Made by a program: the position numbers and the translations under genes
Origin: Ferrovibrio sp035304305
GTDB lineage: Bacteria > Pseudomonadota > Alphaproteobacteria > Ferrovibrionales > Ferrovibrionaceae
DNA length: 64,000 nt
Direction of reading: 5' to 3'
NCBI RefSeq assembly: GCF_035304305.1
Contig: NZ_DATGQG010000022.1
Span: 11,476 to 75,475 of the forward strand
In this document: positions 25,516 through 34,403 of the stretch, piece by piece
How the letters are laid out: each line of letters starts with the position of its first letter
How positions within the stretch are numbered: the first letter of the stretch is position 1
Notes under the pieces: model-generated
Databases searched by the model: none
What the model saw: the letters and a program-made list of their open reading frames with translations, nothing else
What the model was told of the DNA's origin: nothing

Positions 25516-26450
25516 GCAGGACGACTCCGCGTCCCTCGGCGCCGCCAGCGGCGGCGCGGCAACCGCTGCGCAGCCGTGTGCGCGTGCTGCCGCTGACCAT
25601 TCTTGCGGTTGCGCTGCTGCTCGGTCTCAAGATCGGCGCTTTCTGGCAGGGCAGGGGAGAACTTTTCGTCACGCCGGCTGGCGCGCAGCAGGCTGCCACT
25701 CCGGGCGCGACACCGGCCACCTCCGGGCAGCCGATGCAGCTGACTCCACCTCGTCCGGCCGCGGAGCAGAGCGCGCAGGCGCCCCAGCCTGCCGGCCAGC
25801 AGCCGCCTGCGGCGCAACCGTCGGTTCCAGCTCCGGCTCCGGCAGCCGAACCGGCGAGCCCCGCTGCGGCACCGTCTTCCACGATCCAGTCGCTGGCCAC
25901 CCGTGATCCCACTACCTATACCCGCGCTGAAATTGAGCTGCTGGCTAACCTGGCACAGCGCCGCGAGGTGCTGGAGCAGCGCGCGCGTGAGATCGACCTG
26001 CGCGAAAGCCTGCTGGCGGCAGCGGAAAAGCGCATCGACGAGCGGATTGCCGAGCTGCGCAAGCTGGAAGCCAGCATCAAGCAGATCGTGCAGCAATACG
26101 ACAAGCAGGAAGAACAGAATCTGCAGGGCCTGGTGAAGGTCTATGAAAACATGAAACCGAAGGACGCGGCGCGCATCTTCGAAAAGCTGGAGCCGAATGT
26201 CCTGCTCGGTGTCGTCGAGCGCATGAAGGAAACCAAGCTGGCTGCCATCCTGGCCGACATGCCGCCGGCTGCGGCGCAGGACATCACTGTGCGCCTGGCG
26301 ACCCGCAAGCAGATCCCACCCACTCTGCGTGCCGGCGCGGAGATCCAGACCCAGGCGCCAGTGACGCGGCAGTCTGCGGCAAACCCGTCACCTGCTGCCC
26401 CCGCAGCGCCACCACCCGGGGTGGCAGGGCAGGGCCCCCAGGGTGGTTAA
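25512..26450 (+). CDS. MotE-like flagellar motor protein (MgtE N-domain type)
   Basis: The protein has 312 residues. One membrane span (VLPLTILAVALLLGLKIGA) is followed by a Pro/Ala/Gln-rich segment of about 90 residues. A coiled coil comes next (EVLEQRAREIDLRESLLAAA), then an MgtE-N-like helical domain: YENMKPKDAARIFEKLE, then ILADMPPAAAQDITVRLAT. This is the layout of MotE, a periplasmic motor chaperone in rhizobia. The low-complexity linker is longer than I would expect. It is the last gene of the fliL operon and its TAA stop lies inside a CtrA-like box. Confidence 0.8.
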   Translation: MSRTTPRPSAPPAAARQPLRSRVRVLPLTILAVALLLGLKIGAFWQGRGELFVTPAGAQQAATPGATPATSGQPMQLTPPRPAAEQSAQAPQPAGQQPPAAQPSVPAPAPAAEPASPAAAPSSTIQSLATRDPTTYTRAEIELLANLAQRREVLEQRAREIDLRESLLAAAEKRIDERIAELRKLEASIKQIVQQYDKQEEQNLQGLVKVYENMKPKDAARIFEKLEPNVLLGVVERMKETKLAAILADMPPAAAQDITVRLATRKQIPPTLRAGAEIQTQAPVTRQSAANPSPAAPAAPPPGVAGQGPQGG

Positions 26451-26461
26451 CAAGTGGTTAA
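26447..26461 (+). promoter_or_regulatory. CtrA-like box upstream of the DUF1217 gene
   Basis: TTAA-N7-TTAA matches the CtrA recognition sequence exactly. The first half overlaps the stop of the preceding gene; the DUF1217 start is 133 bases further on. Confidence 0.6.
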
Positions 26462-26593
26462 GCCCCTCTGATTCCTGCGAATTCGCAGTCTTGTGGCGGT
26501 TGCGAGTCATGCTAGGATGATGATTGATCAGAACCGCCCCAGAATCGGGGGCGCGAAACCCAGTTGCGTCAGTGCCGCAGGAGGCAGGCAAGG

Positions 26594-28009
26594 ATGGCAA
26601 TCGACCTCAGTATACTTCTCGGTGGCAGCACCAGCATGGCGACCATGTCGCCGCTGGCGATGTACAAGAAGCTGCAGAAGACCGCGGCTGAGAACCAGGC
26701 TGCGCGCAGCGATACCGATGCCGAGAAGGCTGCCGCTATTGTGCGGGATTTCAATAACGCGGCCATTCGCGTGCGCAACGCACAGTACAGCGCCGAGAAC
26801 GCACGGGTCGAAAACGATCTGACCTATTTCCGGAATCGCGCCGCGACCGCGACCACGGTTGACGAACTCATCAACGACGATCGTTTCCTCAGGGTCCTTG
26901 CTTACGCGAACGACTTCAAGGATCTCTACAACAACGACATCCAGCGCCTTCGCGATATCCTGACCAGCGATCTGAACGATCCGAATTCGGTGGCACGACA
27001 GGGCAGTCTCAAGGAACTGGAGCTCGCCAAGAAGTACAACTTCGGCGCAACCGGCACCCAACTCGATTCCGACGGGAATGTCGTGGGTCTGGATGCCGAT
27101 GGCATTCCCGTAAACGATGGTACTGCGGTAACCCCGCTGCCTGCCGGACTTGCCAAGATCCGCCGTCTGGCAATCGACATGAACGGCGCTGCCATGCTGT
27201 CGGACGGCAAGCTGCTGGCCGGCCCCGATATCATCGGCGCGGATATTGCGAAGTATTCGGGGGCCTACAAGAAGACTTTGCTCCAGGAGGAGAAGGCGCC
27301 GGAGAAGCGGTTGGCGCCGTCAGCCTATGAGTTCGATGGCCCGGACTTCGAGAAATTCCGGTCCCGCCGGGACGTCCAGGCGGAGATCGAGTATTACCGG
27401 GAGAACATCAAGGACATTCAGTCGCTGGATGACCTGTTCGGCAACCATCGTCTTCTGAAATTCCTGCTCTCCTCCTATGACCTGGAGAGCGAGATCCAGT
27501 ATCCCGGCAAGATCCGCAAGATCATCGAAAGTGATCTCAGCGATGTGGATTCGCTGGCAAACCGCTTCCAGGACCCCCGTTTCCAGCAGCTGGCGAAGGA
27601 CATCAACTTCCATATCCTCGGTGTCTCGAAGCTGAAGATGGTTTCGACCACGGACGATATCATCCGGAAATACGAACGCCTCGCCTATGAGCGTCATCTG
27701 GACGAGCAGGCGCCCGGTGTCCGCGCCGCCATCGAGTTCGAACGCCGGATCAAGGATGTCAGCAAGACGGTTCAGGTGCTCGGGGATGCGGTCCTGCGCG
27801 AAGTGGTGACCGTCGCCAACAATATTCCGAAGGAACTCGCCTACCAGGAAGTGGACAGCCAGGTGACGGCGCTGGAAAAGCGGATTGACGTCAACGCGCT
27901 GAAGAACGATCCCACCGAGATCGAGAAGATGGTCCTGCGCTATCTGACCTTCAAGGACAGCGGTGGCATCGGCAGCTCGCAGAGCTATCTGCTGGACCTG
28001 TTCGGCTGA
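26594..28009 (+). CDS. DUF1217 flagellar-associated protein
   Basis: The ATG at 26594 follows an AGGAGG by about 10 bases and gives 471 residues; an earlier frame start has no ribosome site. DUF1217 repeats are visible as paired segments: TTVDELINDDRFLRVLAYAN with LNDPNSVARQ, and IQSLDDLFGNHRLLKFLLSS followed by YPGKIRKIIESDLSDVDSLA. Such proteins are found only in flagellar regions of alphaproteobacteria and may be exported or basal-body-associated; their task is unknown. The C-terminal 100 residues are helical. A CtrA-like box lies upstream, suggesting cell-cycle or class II flagellar control. Confidence 0.8.
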   Translation: MAIDLSILLGGSTSMATMSPLAMYKKLQKTAAENQAARSDTDAEKAAAIVRDFNNAAIRVRNAQYSAENARVENDLTYFRNRAATATTVDELINDDRFLRVLAYANDFKDLYNNDIQRLRDILTSDLNDPNSVARQGSLKELELAKKYNFGATGTQLDSDGNVVGLDADGIPVNDGTAVTPLPAGLAKIRRLAIDMNGAAMLSDGKLLAGPDIIGADIAKYSGAYKKTLLQEEKAPEKRLAPSAYEFDGPDFEKFRSRRDVQAEIEYYRENIKDIQSLDDLFGNHRLLKFLLSSYDLESEIQYPGKIRKIIESDLSDVDSLANRFQDPRFQQLAKDINFHILGVSKLKMVSTTDDIIRKYERLAYERHLDEQAPGVRAAIEFERRIKDVSKTVQVLGDAVLREVVTVANNIPKELAYQEVDSQVTALEKRIDVNALKNDPTEIEKMVLRYLTFKDSGGIGSSQSYLLDLFG

Positions 28010-28020
28010 CCCGGTTCGAC

Positions 28021-28034
28021 CGGCAATTTTGCCG
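28021..28034. promoter_or_regulatory. FlbD-like palindrome before the TPR protein gene
   Basis: CGGCAA-TT-TTGCCG is a perfect 6-bp inverted repeat related to those at 18868 and 23351. No sigma-54 promoter with correct spacing was found nearby, so its role is uncertain. Confidence 0.45.
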
Positions 28035-28078
28035 AAAGAACAATCCGTTAAGAGTTTCCCCCTACCCTGCCACACTCC

Positions 28079-28084
28079 TATAAT
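28079..28084 (+). promoter_or_regulatory. TATAAT -10 element
   Basis: A perfect TATAAT sits 42 bases before the ATG of the TPR protein. The corresponding -35 (TTTCCC, about 28055) is poor, so an activator may be needed. Confidence 0.4.
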
Positions 28085-28125
28085 TGTGTTCCGCGGCTCC
28101 CAGTGCGGCCGCGGTAGCAGGAAGC

Positions 28126-31100
28126 ATGACGAACAGGCGCCTCACGCCAGGCAAGGATAACCAGCGGCATCGCCGCCCCAGCATGACCGGCCTCGTCCTG
28201 GCCGGCACGCTTGGGCTGCTGTCGCCGGCAGCGGCGCAGCAGGCAGTACCGCAGGCCAATACCCCGCCGCTCGGCACTCCGGCGCCGGCTCCAGTCGCAG
28301 CGCCCAACGTGACCATTGTGCCTCCGGCGGCTCCTGTCGTCCCGCCGCAGCCGGCCGTTGCGCCTGTCCGCACCCGCGCTGGTGAACACCCGACCTTTAC
28401 GCGGCTTGTTTTCGACTGGCCCGAGCGCGTCGATTTCGATCTGGCCACCGAGGGCAACAGCGCCACGATCCGCTTCAACCGTGCCGTTCCCGTAGATCTC
28501 GGGCGACTGCCTAATTTTCCGCCGCGCGGCGTGAGCAAGCTGAGTGCGACGCTGGCCGATGGCGGCAGCATCGTCCGGTTCGATATCCCCGATGGTGCCA
28601 CGGTGAAGTCGTGGCGCGACGGCGCCAAGGTGGTGGTGGACATCGCGCAGCCGGAAGCGGCCGCGGCAAAGGCGGGGAGCAAGCCCGCCGACCCGAAGCC
28701 TGCGGACGCGAAGACCGCAGACATCAAACCGGCTGAAACGAAGATTGAGGCCGATACGGCGGCAGCTGAACCGAAACCGGCGCCGTCGAGTACACCGCAG
28801 CCGCCGGCACCGGCTAAGCCCCCGCAAGCCGCGCCTGCGCCGGCCCAGGCACAGAAACCGGCGCAAACTCAGCCCCAGGCTCAGGCTCAAGTTCAGCCGC
28901 AGCCTCAGGCGCAGTCCCCAGCCCAGCCGGCCGCGTCGCCGGTTCCCGGTGTCCCGGCTGCCGCTCCGGTGACGCCGGTCCATGCGGCGCAACTTGGGAC
29001 CTTCATGCCGGCGCCTCCGACCGGCCCGATCAGCGGTGAGCCCCTGGTGCCCGGAGTCGATTCCAGCCGTACCGGCCCGCTGCTGCATTTCCCCTGGACG
29101 CGGCCGGTCGCGGCTGCCGCGTTTCTGCGCCATGGCTATCTCTGGCTGGTCTTTGACCGTGCTGCCGCAGTTGACCTGCGCCCGATTACCACCCGCGAAT
29201 GGAACGGCGCGATCAACGGCGTGGAGCAGCTGCCGATTCAGGGTATGACGGTGCTGCGGCTGGTGGTACCCAGCGGCACGACGGCGGGATTCTCGCGGCG
29301 CAATGCCGGCTGGCAGGTCACCATCAACACCATACAGCCGGACCAGCTCGTTCCGAAGGACGGTGACACCGCGGCCGAAACCGACCCGGTGCCAACCGGC
29401 CGTCCGCAGGAGATAGACGTTCGACGCCAGCTGGACAGCGACGGCGGTGCCAAGCTCTTCTTTGCCGCCAACGAACCATCGCCACCTCTGCAGGTGCCTG
29501 ATCCGGATACCGGCGATGTGATCACGGTGGTGCCTTTTGCCGGCGCCAATGGCGGCGTGCCGAACCGACGCGATTTTATCGAGCTCAGCGTCATGTCGAG
29601 CTTCCAGGGCTTCGCCATCGAGCCGCATGTCGATGCACTCGACATTCGCCGCTTTCCGCGCGGCATCGAGATCGGCACGTCGAACGGTCTGTCGCTGTCG
29701 GCGCCGCGCGGCGCTGACCCGCACAGCGGGATTGTGGAAATCCTCCAGTTCGCCGAGTGGCGCAAGGTGCCCGGTGAAACCTATGGCGAGCAGGAGGAGA
29801 ATCTCCTGCGCCGCATCGCCCAGTCTACGCCGGGGCAGCGCCAGGCGGCGCGCCTGGCGCTGGCGCAGTTCTACTCTGCCAACGACATGCATCCCGAAGC
29901 TCTGGGTGTTCTTGCGCGGGCGCGGCTCGAACAGCCGGATCTCGAGCGCGACAAGCTGTATCGGGCGCTGCGGGGCATCGCCAATCTGCGGCTCGGGCGA
30001 CTTGCTGATGCGGCCAGCGATCTCGATTCGAAAGTGTTCGACGACGATCCGGATGTGCTCGCCTATCGTGGCGTGCTGGCGGCTGAACGTGACGACTGGC
30101 CCTCGGCGCGGCGCGCCTTCTCGCTGTCGGGCGCTGCAGTGGCGAAGTTTCCGCCTGACCTGCGGGCACCGATACGGCTGACCATGGCCCGTGCCTGGCT
30201 GGCCGGCGGTGACGTCGCCGCAGCGACGGCAGAGCTGCGTGCGCTGGAGGGTGACACGCTGAGCCGCGGTCAGGCGGCCGAGGGCAATTACGTCCGTGGC
30301 CTGCTCGCCGAGGCGACCAACAAACCCGAAGATGCGATCCGCTGGTTCGACCTGGCAGCCAGCAGCGGCGACCGGCGCGTCCGCGCACTGGCCGAGTTCG
30401 CCAGGACAGAGCTCATGCTGAACCGCAAGCAGATTGACACGACGCAGGCGATCGAACGGCTGGAGCAGCTGCGCTTTGCCTGGCGTGGCGGACCCTATGA
30501 ATTCAACCTGCTGCGCCGCCTGGGCGAGCTGCAGTTCTCCACGGGCGACCTGCGCGGCGGCATCACCACCTTCCGCCAGCTGGTGAAATACTTTCCGAAA
30601 TCGCCCGAGGTGCCGCTGCTCACCAAGCAGATGAGCGACGAGTTCGCCCGGCTGTTCCTCGATGGCGGTGCGCAGGCGTTGCCGCCGCTGACGGCACTGG
30701 CGCTGTACTACGACTACCGGGAACTGACGCCGGCAGGGCCGGAGGGTGACGAGATCATCGGCAAGCTGGCCGACCGCCTGGTTTCCGTCGACCTGCTGAA
30801 CCGTGCCGCCGAGCTGCTTGAGCACCAGATCACCTATCGCCTGCGTGGCGAGGATCGCGCCCGGGCCGGCGCGCGGCTGGCGGTGGTCTATCTGCTCGAT
30901 CGCAACCCGGATTCCGCGCTGAAGTCGCTGCACGCTACCAATGCGGCTGGATTGTCGCCGGCGGTGGCGCAGGAGCGCCGTCTGCTAGAGGCCCGAGCGC
31001 TGGGCGATCTCGACCGCTTCCCCGAAGCGCTCAATCTGCTCGGCCAGGACCAGAGCCCGCAGGCGATGGGCCTGCGCGCCGATCTGCACTGGCGGGCCCG

Positions 31101-31446
31101 GGATTGGGTCGCCTTTGCGCGCGTCGTTGGGCAGATCCTCGGCGACCGCCACGCCGATCCGGCGCCGCTGACCGCGGATGAGCGCAAACTGGTATTGCAG
31201 CTGGCCGTGGCCCATGCCCTGAGCAACGACATCACGGCGCTCGACACGCTGCGGCGCAGTTATGAAGAGAAGCTGCGCGATACGCCTGACGCGGCAACCT
31301 TCGCGGCTGTTGCCAGCACGATCAGTCGTGCTCCGGGCGACCCGCGCGAACTGGCCGCTACTATCGCCCAGGTCGGCCAGTACGAAGCCTTCATGAGCCG
31401 CTACCGCGAGCGTGTCGCCCGCGGTGGCCTGAGCGCGATCAACTGA
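28126..31446 (+). CDS. Very large exported AMIN-like/TPR repeat protein in the flagellar block
   Basis: The ATG at 28126 follows CAGGAAG and gives 1106 residues. A long basic start leads to a signal-type hydrophobic segment (MTGLVLAGTLGLLSPAAA). Residues about 85-170 resemble an AMIN-type beta domain (FTRLVFDWPERVDFDLATEG, then VKSWRDGAKVVVDIA). A Pro/Ala/Gln/Lys linker of about 120 residues follows, then a second beta region with HFPWTRPVAAAAFLRHGYLW. From about residue 560 the protein is a helical TPR solenoid, e.g. ARLALAQFYSANDMHPEALG and YNFLLRRLGELQFSTGD-like repeats. AMIN domains can bind peptidoglycan or secretins. It stands alone between flagellar operons; a periplasmic motility scaffold is an inference. 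Confidence 0.65.
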   Translation: MTNRRLTPGKDNQRHRRPSMTGLVLAGTLGLLSPAAAQQAVPQANTPPLGTPAPAPVAAPNVTIVPPAAPVVPPQPAVAPVRTRAGEHPTFTRLVFDWPERVDFDLATEGNSATIRFNRAVPVDLGRLPNFPPRGVSKLSATLADGGSIVRFDIPDGATVKSWRDGAKVVVDIAQPEAAAAKAGSKPADPKPADAKTADIKPAETKIEADTAAAEPKPAPSSTPQPPAPAKPPQAAPAPAQAQKPAQTQPQAQAQVQPQPQAQSPAQPAASPVPGVPAAAPVTPVHAAQLGTFMPAPPTGPISGEPLVPGVDSSRTGPLLHFPWTRPVAAAAFLRHGYLWLVFDRAAAVDLRPITTREWNGAINGVEQLPIQGMTVLRLVVPSGTTAGFSRRNAGWQVTINTIQPDQLVPKDGDTAAETDPVPTGRPQEIDVRRQLDSDGGAKLFFAANEPSPPLQVPDPDTGDVITVVPFAGANGGVPNRRDFIELSVMSSFQGFAIEPHVDALDIRRFPRGIEIGTSNGLSLSAPRGADPHSGIVEILQFAEWRKVPGETYGEQEENLLRRIAQSTPGQRQAARLALAQFYSANDMHPEALGVLARARLEQPDLERDKLYRALRGIANLRLGRLADAASDLDSKVFDDDPDVLAYRGVLAAERDDWPSARRAFSLSGAAVAKFPPDLRAPIRLTMARAWLAGGDVAAATAELRALEGDTLSRGQAAEGNYVRGLLAEATNKPEDAIRWFDLAASSGDRRVRALAEFARTELMLNRKQIDTTQAIERLEQLRFAWRGGPYEFNLLRRLGELQFSTGDLRGGITTFRQLVKYFPKSPEVPLLTKQMSDEFARLFLDGGAQALPPLTALALYYDYRELTPAGPEGDEIIGKLADRLVSVDLLNRAAELLEHQITYRLRGEDRARAGARLAVVYLLDRNPDSALKSLHATNAAGLSPAVAQERRLLEARALGDLDRFPEALNLLGQDQSPQAMGLRADLHWRARDWVAFARVVGQILGDRHADPAPLTADERKLVLQLAVAHALSNDITALDTLRRSYEEKLRDTPDAATFAAVASTISRAPGDPRELAATIAQVGQYEAFMSRYRERVARGGLSAIN

Positions 31447-31520
31447 AAGCGCCTGATGTCTACTTCCTCGGATTGCGTGAAGGCCCGGCCGCGATAGCGG
31501 CGTAGGGGCCGGAACGCCGG

Positions 31521-32327
31521 CTATCTTGCTCCGAGGAAGCTCTCCACAAGCGCGGCGCAGACGAGATTCCAGCCGTCCACCAACACGAAGAAGATCAGTT
31601 TGAAGGGCAGGGAGATCATCACCGGCGGCAGCATCATCATGCCCATCGACATCAGCACGCTCGCCACCACCATGTCGACGACGATGAACGGTATGAAGAG
31701 CAGGAAGCCGATCTCGAAAGCCCGTTTCAGTTCGCTGATCATGAAGGCCGGCACCAGGACGCGCAGCGAAAGGTCCTCCGGGTTGGCCGGGGGCGGCAGC
31801 TGAGCAAAGTCGGAGAACAGCGCCAGATCCTTTTCGCGGACCTGGCTCCGCATGAAGGCGTGGAAAGGCGCGATGGCGCGGTCGAAGGCGGTCGCCTCGT
31901 CGATCTGTTCCTCGATCAGCGGCTGAATGCCTTCCGTGTAGGCACGTTCCAGGGCCGGCTGCATGATGAAGAAGGTGAGAAACAGCGCCAGACTGATCAG
32001 CACGGTGTTCGGCGGGGTGGTCTGGGTGCCCATAGCGCTGCGCAGGATCGAGAGCACGACGACAATGCGCACGAAGCTGGTGATTACCACCAGGATTGAC
32101 GGTGCCAGCGCCAGTACGGTGGTCAGCGCGACAAGCTGAATGACCCGACCGGTCAGCGTTCCGCCGCCCTCGCCGAGATCGATCGTTACCGACTGGGCGA
32201 AGGCGGGCAGCGGCAGCCAGATCAGCGCGCCAAGCGCCAGCGCGAATGCAGCACTGACCGCGACGCAGTGGCCGCGGCTCAGCTGCGCCGACCGGCGCAG
32301 CAGCCAGGATTTGCAGCGGTCAAACAT
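31521..32327 (-). CDS. fliP: Flagellar type III export protein FliP
   Basis: The ATG at 32327 gives 268 residues with a cleavable signal (VAVSAAFALALGALIWLPLP, cut after AFA), as is usual for FliP. Conserved segments are LTTVLALAPSILVVITSFVR, SILRSAMGTQTTPPN, VLVPAFMISELKRAFEIGFL and SMGMMMLPPVMISLPFKLIF. FliP forms the core of the export gate with FliQ and FliR, whose genes are 2 kb away on the other strand. The start overlaps the end of fliO by eight bases. Confidence 0.97.
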   Translation of the reverse strand: MFDRCKSWLLRRSAQLSRGHCVAVSAAFALALGALIWLPLPAFAQSVTIDLGEGGGTLTGRVIQLVALTTVLALAPSILVVITSFVRIVVVLSILRSAMGTQTTPPNTVLISLALFLTFFIMQPALERAYTEGIQPLIEEQIDEATAFDRAIAPFHAFMRSQVREKDLALFSDFAQLPPPANPEDLSLRVLVPAFMISELKRAFEIGFLLFIPFIVVDMVVASVLMSMGMMMLPPVMISLPFKLIFFVLVDGWNLVCAALVESFLGAR

Positions 32328-32694
32328 CGCGGTCGAACCTCGGTGGTTTGCGGTCGAAGACCGGCACTTCACGTTCCGATGCGGGTCTGCGCCGGCCTTC
32401 GCCGTGCGGTGCGGTCCCCGGTTCCTCGGTCTGGGACGGGATGCCGGTTTCGATGACCAGATCACCCTCCCCGCCCAGCAGCAGCAGATGCTCGACATCG
32501 TCCCGGCGCACCAGCACCAGCCGGCGGGAGCCATCCACCTGGGCCGCCTCCACGACGCCGATCCGCTGTCCCGGGCGCCATTTGCCGAAGCGGCCCGACC
32601 CGGACAGGGCGCGCATGCCGTACCAGAACAGGGCCAGCAGGATCAGCAGGCCGCCAAAGGCGATTGCGATCTGGGTGAAATCGATGGAGGTCAT
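32320..32694 (-). CDS. fliO: FliO-like flagellar export protein
   Basis: The ATG at 32694 gives 124 residues. One membrane span (IAIAFGGLLILLALFWYGM) is followed by RIGVVEAAQVDGSRRLVLVR and a RDDVEHLLLLGGEGDLVIET stretch, the usual FliO pattern of a small beta-rich cytoplasmic domain. The Pro/Arg-rich tail is variable. FliO is a chaperone for assembly of the FliP ring, and the tight overlap with fliP fits that partnership. The upstream neighbour on the same strand is the flhX gene, 66 bases away. Confidence 0.85.
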   Translation of the reverse strand: MTSIDFTQIAIAFGGLLILLALFWYGMRALSGSGRFGKWRPGQRIGVVEAAQVDGSRRLVLVRRDDVEHLLLLGGEGDLVIETGIPSQTEEPGTAPHGEGRRRPASEREVPVFDRKPPRFDRDV

Positions 32695-32760
32695 GATCCA
32701 TTCCGTAATTGCGGCAATGTGGAAGCCGGGCCCGAGTCGGGTCAAGCGACCCTTCGCCGA

Positions 32761-33051
32761 TCACTCCGGCGGGCCTTTCCCCTGGGTGCGGTAGATGTAG
32801 CTGAGTATTTCAGCCACTGCCGCGAAGGCCTCCAGCGGGATCAGGGCGTCGATATCCAGCTTGGCGAGGATTTCAACCAGATCGGAGTCCTGGCGGACGG
32901 TAATGCCGTGATCGAGCGCGATCCGGATGATCTGGTCGGCGACAAACCCTTGACCGCTCGCAACAATCCGGGGCGCCTCCTCGCGCCTGGGATCGTAGCG
33001 GAGGGCAACGGCCCTGTTGCGGATCGGGGGTGAAGGGGGGGGCTCGGCCAC
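32761..33051 (-). CDS. FlhB C-terminal-domain paralogue (FlhX-like)
   Basis: A GTG start at 33051 is preferred because AGGAAAG lies six bases before it; a GTG at 33078 is the alternative. The 96-residue protein matches the cytoplasmic C-terminal part of FlhB/YscU: AVALRYDPRREEAPRIVASG, ADQIIRIALDHGITVRQDSD and IPLEAFAAVAEILSYIY. It lacks the membrane domain and the NPTH autocleavage site of full FlhB. Such FlhX proteins can substitute for the cleaved FlhB C-terminus and influence export specificity. The start faces flgB across a short divergent promoter region. Confidence 0.88.
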   Translation of the reverse strand: MAEPPPSPPIRNRAVALRYDPRREEAPRIVASGQGFVADQIIRIALDHGITVRQDSDLVEILAKLDIDALIPLEAFAAVAEILSYIYRTQGKGPPE

Positions 33052-33093
33052 GGGCTTTCCTGATCTGGTGGGGCGCACACTATCAGTCGGGGC

Positions 33094-33108
33094 TTAACTG
33101 AATCTTTA
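33094..33108 (+). promoter_or_regulatory. Near-consensus CtrA box between flhX and flgB
   Basis: TTAA-N7-TTTA followed by C differs from the CtrA consensus TTAA-N7-TTAAC at one base. It lies in the 139-base divergent gap, 82 bases before flgB. Confidence 0.5.
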
Positions 33109-33190
33109 CGGCTCCGGCCCAGTCTGCAAACCGGACTCAAAGGCCTGCGGGACCGGCGTTTCGGGGCCGGCTGGCGGCAAGGATTTGGGC

Positions 33191-33598
33191 ATGGATCTCG
33201 ATCGTATCGGTCTGCTGAAGGCTATCACCCGGCGCATGGACTGGCTGGGCGAGCGCCATCGCGTGATCGCCGAGAACATCACTCATGCGGACACCCCCAA
33301 TTACCGCGCCAGGGACCTCAAGCAGGTCAGTTTCGGCGAGCTGGTCCGGGGGAGCCAGCTGGGCATCACCGCCCGCGTCACCCAGCCGGGCCATCTGCGG
33401 GGCCTGGGCGGCAGCAACAATCAGTGGCAGCGGACCACGACCGGCGCCTATGAAACGGCGCCCAACGGCAACACGGTCAATCTCGAACAGCAGATGATGA
33501 ACATGGCCGAGACCCAGGCCGACCATAACCTGATGACCAACCTTTACCGCAAGCAGGTCGGTCTGCTGCGCAAGGCGCTGGGCAACCGGCAGGGTTAA
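33191..33598 (+). CDS. flgB: Flagellar proximal rod protein FlgB
   Basis: The ATG at 33191 is preferred to a TTG six bases earlier; 135 residues. The N-terminal rod motif HRVIAENITHADTPNYRARD and the C-terminal ETQADHNLMTNLYRKQVGLL are typical of FlgB. It builds the proximal rod with FlgC, FlgF and FliE after type III export. It is first in a plus-strand run flgB-flgC-fliE-fliQ-fliR-flhB-cckA, whose gaps are no more than about 50 bases, so it is probably one operon. A CtrA-like box lies upstream. Confidence 0.95.
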   Translation: MDLDRIGLLKAITRRMDWLGERHRVIAENITHADTPNYRARDLKQVSFGELVRGSQLGITARVTQPGHLRGLGGSNNQWQRTTTGAYETAPNGNTVNLEQQMMNMAETQADHNLMTNLYRKQVGLLRKALGNRQG

Positions 33599-33629
33599 GG
33601 CTGCAGGGCGAAGGTAGCGGAGCAGGCGC

Positions 33630-34040
33630 ATGGAACTGAAGAATGCGATGAAGATCTCCGCCTCGGGCATGCGGGCCCAGGGCGAGCGTCTGAAAACCAT
33701 CGCCGAGAACCTGGCCAATGCCGATTCTCTGGCCAAAACGCCCGGCGGAGACCCCTACAGGCGCAAGGTTGTCAGCTTCAAGTCGGAACTCGACCGCGCC
33801 ACTGGCGCCGCCCTCGTGAAGGCGCAGAAGCCGATCCCCGATCGCTCGGATTTCGAGCTGAAATACGATCCCGGCCATCCCGCCGCCAATTCCGACGGTT
33901 ACGTCAAAATGCCGAACGTGAAGACGGTGATCGAAATGGCCGACATGCGCGAGGCCCAGCGTACCTATGAAGCCAATGTGAATGCCGTCGATACGGCCAA
34001 GCAGATGATCAATCGCACGATCGACCTGCTGCGCAACTGA
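33630..34040 (+). CDS. flgC: Flagellar proximal rod protein FlgC
   Basis: The protein has 136 residues, the family length. The N-terminal motif KISASGMRAQGERLKTIAEN with LANADSLAKT, the middle DPGHPAANSDGYVKMPNV and the C-terminal TYEANVNAVDTAKQMINRT identify FlgC. It is a proximal rod subunit exported by the flagellar apparatus. AGGCGCATG-type spacing gives only a moderate ribosome site. It lies 31 bases after flgB and 14 bases before fliE. Confidence 0.97.
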   Translation: MELKNAMKISASGMRAQGERLKTIAENLANADSLAKTPGGDPYRRKVVSFKSELDRATGAALVKAQKPIPDRSDFELKYDPGHPAANSDGYVKMPNVKTVIEMADMREAQRTYEANVNAVDTAKQMINRTIDLLRN

Positions 34041-34054
34041 ACGGAGTAAGAATT

Positions 34055-34354
34055 ATGGCCGATTTGACCATCGGAAGCCGCATCGCTGGGTTGGCACCCT
34101 CTCTGGGGGCTGGGAGCGCGACCCAGGCGAAGCCGGCCCAGGGTTTCGGCGAGATGCTGACCGAGGCCCTGCAGAATACCGTGGACGCCTCCCGCGCCTC
34201 GGAAGCGATGGCCTCCCAGGCGGTTGCCGGTAAGGCCGATGTGACCGACGTGGTCACCGCCGTCACCAATGCGGAAATGGCGCTGGATACGGTCGTCTCG
34301 ATCCGCGACAAGGTCATCTCCGCCTACCAGGAAATCCTGCGCATGCCCATCTGA
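34055..34354 (+). CDS. fliE: Flagellar hook-basal body protein FliE
   Basis: The 99-residue protein has the FliE layout: a variable start, the GFGEMLTEALQNTVDASRAS helix, and the conserved C-terminus VTNAEMALDTVVSIRDKVIS followed by AYQEILRMPI. FliE joins the MS ring to the proximal rod and is among the first substrates of the export gate. It lies between flgC and fliQ in the same operon. The ATG follows CGGAGTAAG at a good distance. Confidence 0.96.
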   Translation: MADLTIGSRIAGLAPSLGAGSATQAKPAQGFGEMLTEALQNTVDASRASEAMASQAVAGKADVTDVVTAVTNAEMALDTVVSIRDKVISAYQEILRMPI

Positions 34355-34403
34355 TTGGGCCGAGCCGCATTTTAAGGTAAGGTCGGCGGCGGAGAACGAT
34401 TCG

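Noticed and set aside
28078..30933. A 951-codon open frame antisense to the TPR protein
   Set aside because: It is Arg/Gln/His-rich with no recognisable domains, as expected for a shadow in GC-rich DNA; the plus strand has signal peptide and TPR patterns.
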